This document shows positions 62,520 to 64,000 of a DNA stretch of 64,000 bases, in pieces. The stretch lies in contig NZ_FOZX01000003.1 in assembly GCF_900116135.1 (NCBI RefSeq), forward strand, positions 434,001 to 498,000, given 5' to 3'. Position numbers and translations under genes: made by a program. The notes beneath the pieces are model-generated. The model saw nothing but the letters and a program-made list of their open reading frames with translations, did not search any database and was not told the DNA's origin. The DNA is from Saccharopolyspora flava. GTDB taxonomy: Bacteria; Actinomycetota; Actinomycetes; Mycobacteriales; Pseudonocardiaceae. How positions within the stretch are numbered: position 1 is the first letter of the stretch; each line of letters begins with the position of its first letter.

Positions 62520-62564
62520 CCCCGGCGCCCAACCGGAAGAATTCATTCCGATCGGGCGCCGGGG
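62520..62564. terminator. Stem-loop between FGE and LCP genes
   Basis: CCCCGGCGCCC (62520-62530) pairs with GGGCGCCGGGG (62554-62564); an inner CGGAA/TTCCG pair lengthens the structure. It lies 17 bp after the FGE stop and 10 bp from the stop of the convergent LCP gene. Confidence 0.78.
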
Positions 62565-62574
62565 AATGCGCGAC

Positions 62575-63591
62575 TCACATTCCGGTGACGATGACGTCCT
62601 CCGGAACCGGGGTGTCGTTGGCGAGCGCGCCGAAGAGCTGCTCGGCCTTGTCGTTGTCCCACTTCACGACGGACGCGCCGCTGCTGGTCTCGCCGAATCC
62701 GGACATCGGGACCGTCGTGGTCACGCCCTGCCCGGAGGCGATGCCGTTCATCGCGAACGCGAGCCCGGCGAGGTGCCAGACGTGGTCACCGGTGTCGACG
62801 ATGAACGCGCCCGAGGTGTCGGTGATGAGCGGGAAGAGCCGCAGCGGGTTGAGGAAAACCGCTGGGGAGGAGGCCTTCTCGGTGAGCGCGGCGAGGAATT
62901 CGCGCTGCCGCTCGACCCGGTCCAGGTCGCCGCGCGCCGAGGCGCGGGTGCGCACGTAGCCCAGCGCCTGCGGACCGTCGAGCTCCTGGCACCCGGCCTG
63001 CAGGTCGAGGTTGGCCTTGGGGTCCTGCATCGGTTCCTTGACGCAGACGTCGACGCCGCCGATCGCGTCGGTCATGTCGGCGAAGCCGCCGAGCCCGATC
63101 TCGGCGTAGTGGTCGACGTGCACGCCGGTGGCGGCTTCGACGGTCCGGGTGAGCAGCTGCGGGCCGCCGTAGGCGAAGGCGGCGTTGAGCTTGTCCTTGC
63201 CGCGCCCGGGGATCGAGACGTAGGAGTCGCGCGGGAGGCTGACCATCGTGGGCTTGCCGCCGGCCTGCGGGATGTGCACCAGCATGACGGTGTCGGTGCG
63301 GCGGCCCGCGGCGTCACCGGTTCCCAGCTCGGCCTGCCGGTCGGCGTCGAGCCCTTCGCGGCTGTCGGAGCCCACGAGCAGCCAGTTGGTCCCCGGCCCG
63401 TCGGCGGGACGGTCACCACCGGCCGGCAGCGCGGCCTCCCGCTTGAGCGAGAAGTCCACGTAGATCAGGAATCCGACGAGCGCGAGCACCAGGACCAGCA
63501 GCACGACGAGGATCTTCCTGCCGGTGCGGCGGGGTTTCGGCCGATGATGCGGTGGCCGTGCGTGTACCATCTGTTGCTGAGCGTAGTTCAT
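62575..63591 (-). CDS. LCP-family (LytR-CpsA-Psr) protein, cell-wall glycopolymer ligase
   Basis: I start at ATG 63589-63591 (338 residues); the ribosome binding site is weak and an ATG seven codons downstream is possible. After a basic cytoplasmic tail, residues 24-47 are the membrane anchor ('ILVVLLVLVLALVGFLIYVD'). The LCP domain follows: 'NWLLVGSDSREGLDADRQ', 'TDTVMLVHIPQAGGKPTMVS', 'LPRDSYVSIPG' (conserved Arg/Asp) and 'LGYVRTRASARGDLDRVERQ'. LCP enzymes transfer glycopolymers such as arabinogalactan or teichoic acids from lipid carriers to peptidoglycan outside the membrane. Confidence 0.92.
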   Translation of the reverse strand: MNYAQQQMVHARPPHHRPKPRRTGRKILVVLLVLVLALVGFLIYVDFSLKREAALPAGGDRPADGPGTNWLLVGSDSREGLDADRQAELGTGDAAGRRTDTVMLVHIPQAGGKPTMVSLPRDSYVSIPGRGKDKLNAAFAYGGPQLLTRTVEAATGVHVDHYAEIGLGGFADMTDAIGGVDVCVKEPMQDPKANLDLQAGCQELDGPQALGYVRTRASARGDLDRVERQREFLAALTEKASSPAVFLNPLRLFPLITDTSGAFIVDTGDHVWHLAGLAFAMNGIASGQGVTTTVPMSGFGETSSGASVVKWDNDKAEQLFGALANDTPVPEDVIVTGM

Positions 63592-63895
63592 CTGCCATCC
63601 GAGAAGTCGTGTTCCGGCGAGGTTTTTCGCGCTCCCCGACGTGCCGCGCGGCGGCAGAGCATGACAGATGATCACCATTCGGAACAGGACAGATCCCACA
63701 GCCCGGAACAACGATGCGGACTCGCTGGAATTGCGCGAGAACAACGTTCGATTACCGGCGCTAAAATGCTCACCCAGAGCGACTTCTCGCATTTCCGGAT
63801 TCCCGCCGGTAGCGCAAGCCCTCGCATTCTTCCCGGAACCGTTCTCGGTCGTTCCCTCCACTCTCCGCGATCATCGCGGAGTCACCCCGCTCCAT
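63592..63895. other. Gene-free region upstream of the LCP gene
   Basis: About 300 bp, rather AT-rich, presumably the LCP promoter and leader. It holds one 8-bp stem (CTCCGCGA/TCGCGGAG, 63863-63881). The leftward open frame extends through it, but without conserved sequence. Confidence 0.4.
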
Positions 63896-63938
63896 CGCGA
63901 AACGGCCCGGACGAGAGAGCCGTCCGGGCCGTTTCGCG
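63896..63938. terminator. 18-bp perfect stem-loop terminator
   Basis: Arms 63896-63913 and 63921-63938 are perfect complements (CGCGAAACGGCCCGGACG), loop seven bases. It lies six bases past the stop of the truncated leftward gene at the window edge. Confidence 0.85.
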
Positions 63939-63944
63939 TTCGGC

Positions 63945-64000
63945 TCAGGAAGCGGGGGTCGGGGCTCCCGCGAACGGGATGCTCGCCGGGGCGGGTTCGG
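63945..64000 (-). CDS. C-terminal end of a gene cut by the window edge
   Basis: The leftward frame reaching the edge ends in a TGA at 63945-63947, right before an 18-bp-stem terminator. Only about 18 residues (ending 'ASIPFAGAPTPAS') are visible, so no product can be named. The stop-hairpin arrangement is the main support. Confidence 0.45.
   Translation of the reverse strand, partial: EPAPASIPFAGAPTPAS

Overview
The window looks like chromosome of a high-GC filamentous actinomycete, most likely Pseudonocardiaceae and Saccharopolyspora-like. This is inferred from strong G/C codon bias, frequent GTG starts, 1-8 bp stop/start overlaps, XRE-DUF5753/DUF397 regulator pairs, F420/deazaflavin-type oxidoreductases, a DUF574 (SAV2177-type) methyltransferase, an LCP-family protein and a formylglycine-generating enzyme. 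I see no rRNA, tRNA, CRISPR array, transposase or phage gene.

Layout. 1-12.1 kb: the 3' part of an FAD/NAD(P)-binding protein, a single-chain 1826-residue biotin-dependent acyl-CoA carboxylase, two membrane or unknown proteins, and a LysR regulator divergent from an SDR/F420-oxidoreductase pair. 12.2-18.5 kb: a DHA2 exporter, a Phd-VapC toxin-antitoxin pair, a secreted phytase-like esterase, and a decayed XRE/DUF5753/DUF397 neighbourhood full of palindromic repeats. 18.5-24.7 kb: a leftward, translationally coupled acyl-CoA catabolic operon (enoyl-CoA hydratase, acyl-CoA dehydrogenase, two APH-like kinases, acyl-CoA synthetase). 25-29.5 kb: hydrolase, methyltransferase, cysteine-free bL36 behind a Zur-like box, aldo/keto reductase and LarA-type racemase.

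29.7-40.3 kb is the most notable region. An IdeR/DtxR-like iron box is followed by eight tightly packed genes in the order sbnA-B-C-D-E-F-G-H, matching the staphyloferrin B operon of Staphylococcus. SbnA and SbnB make L-2,3-diaminopropionate, SbnG makes citrate, SbnH decarboxylates, three IucA/IucC synthetases (C, E, F) condense the parts and SbnD exports the product. The sbnE-like gene carries an in-frame array of six 45-bp units built on a 16-bp palindrome that also occurs between genes elsewhere in the window.

40.3-64 kb: a lipoprotein sulfatase (its formylglycine-generating enzyme lies 20 kb downstream), an SGNH hydrolase, a DUF574 methyltransferase, a tiny secreted peptide, a GH25 lysozyme, an HTH-NACHT-transmembrane STAND protein, a C39-like secreted peptidase, an amino-acid permease, a TetR-controlled cassette of two AurF-like diiron oxygenases plus a ferredoxin-fused reductase, a second DHA2 exporter, a PepSY membrane protein and an LCP ligase.

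Three families of short palindromic repeats recur: 24-bp tandem units (four loci), 36-42-bp palindromes with core AAGTTTTCATGAAAACTT (two intergenic loci plus the coding array), and 74-bp elements with nested inverted repeats (three loci). Most lie downstream of genes. No known element name is claimed for them.
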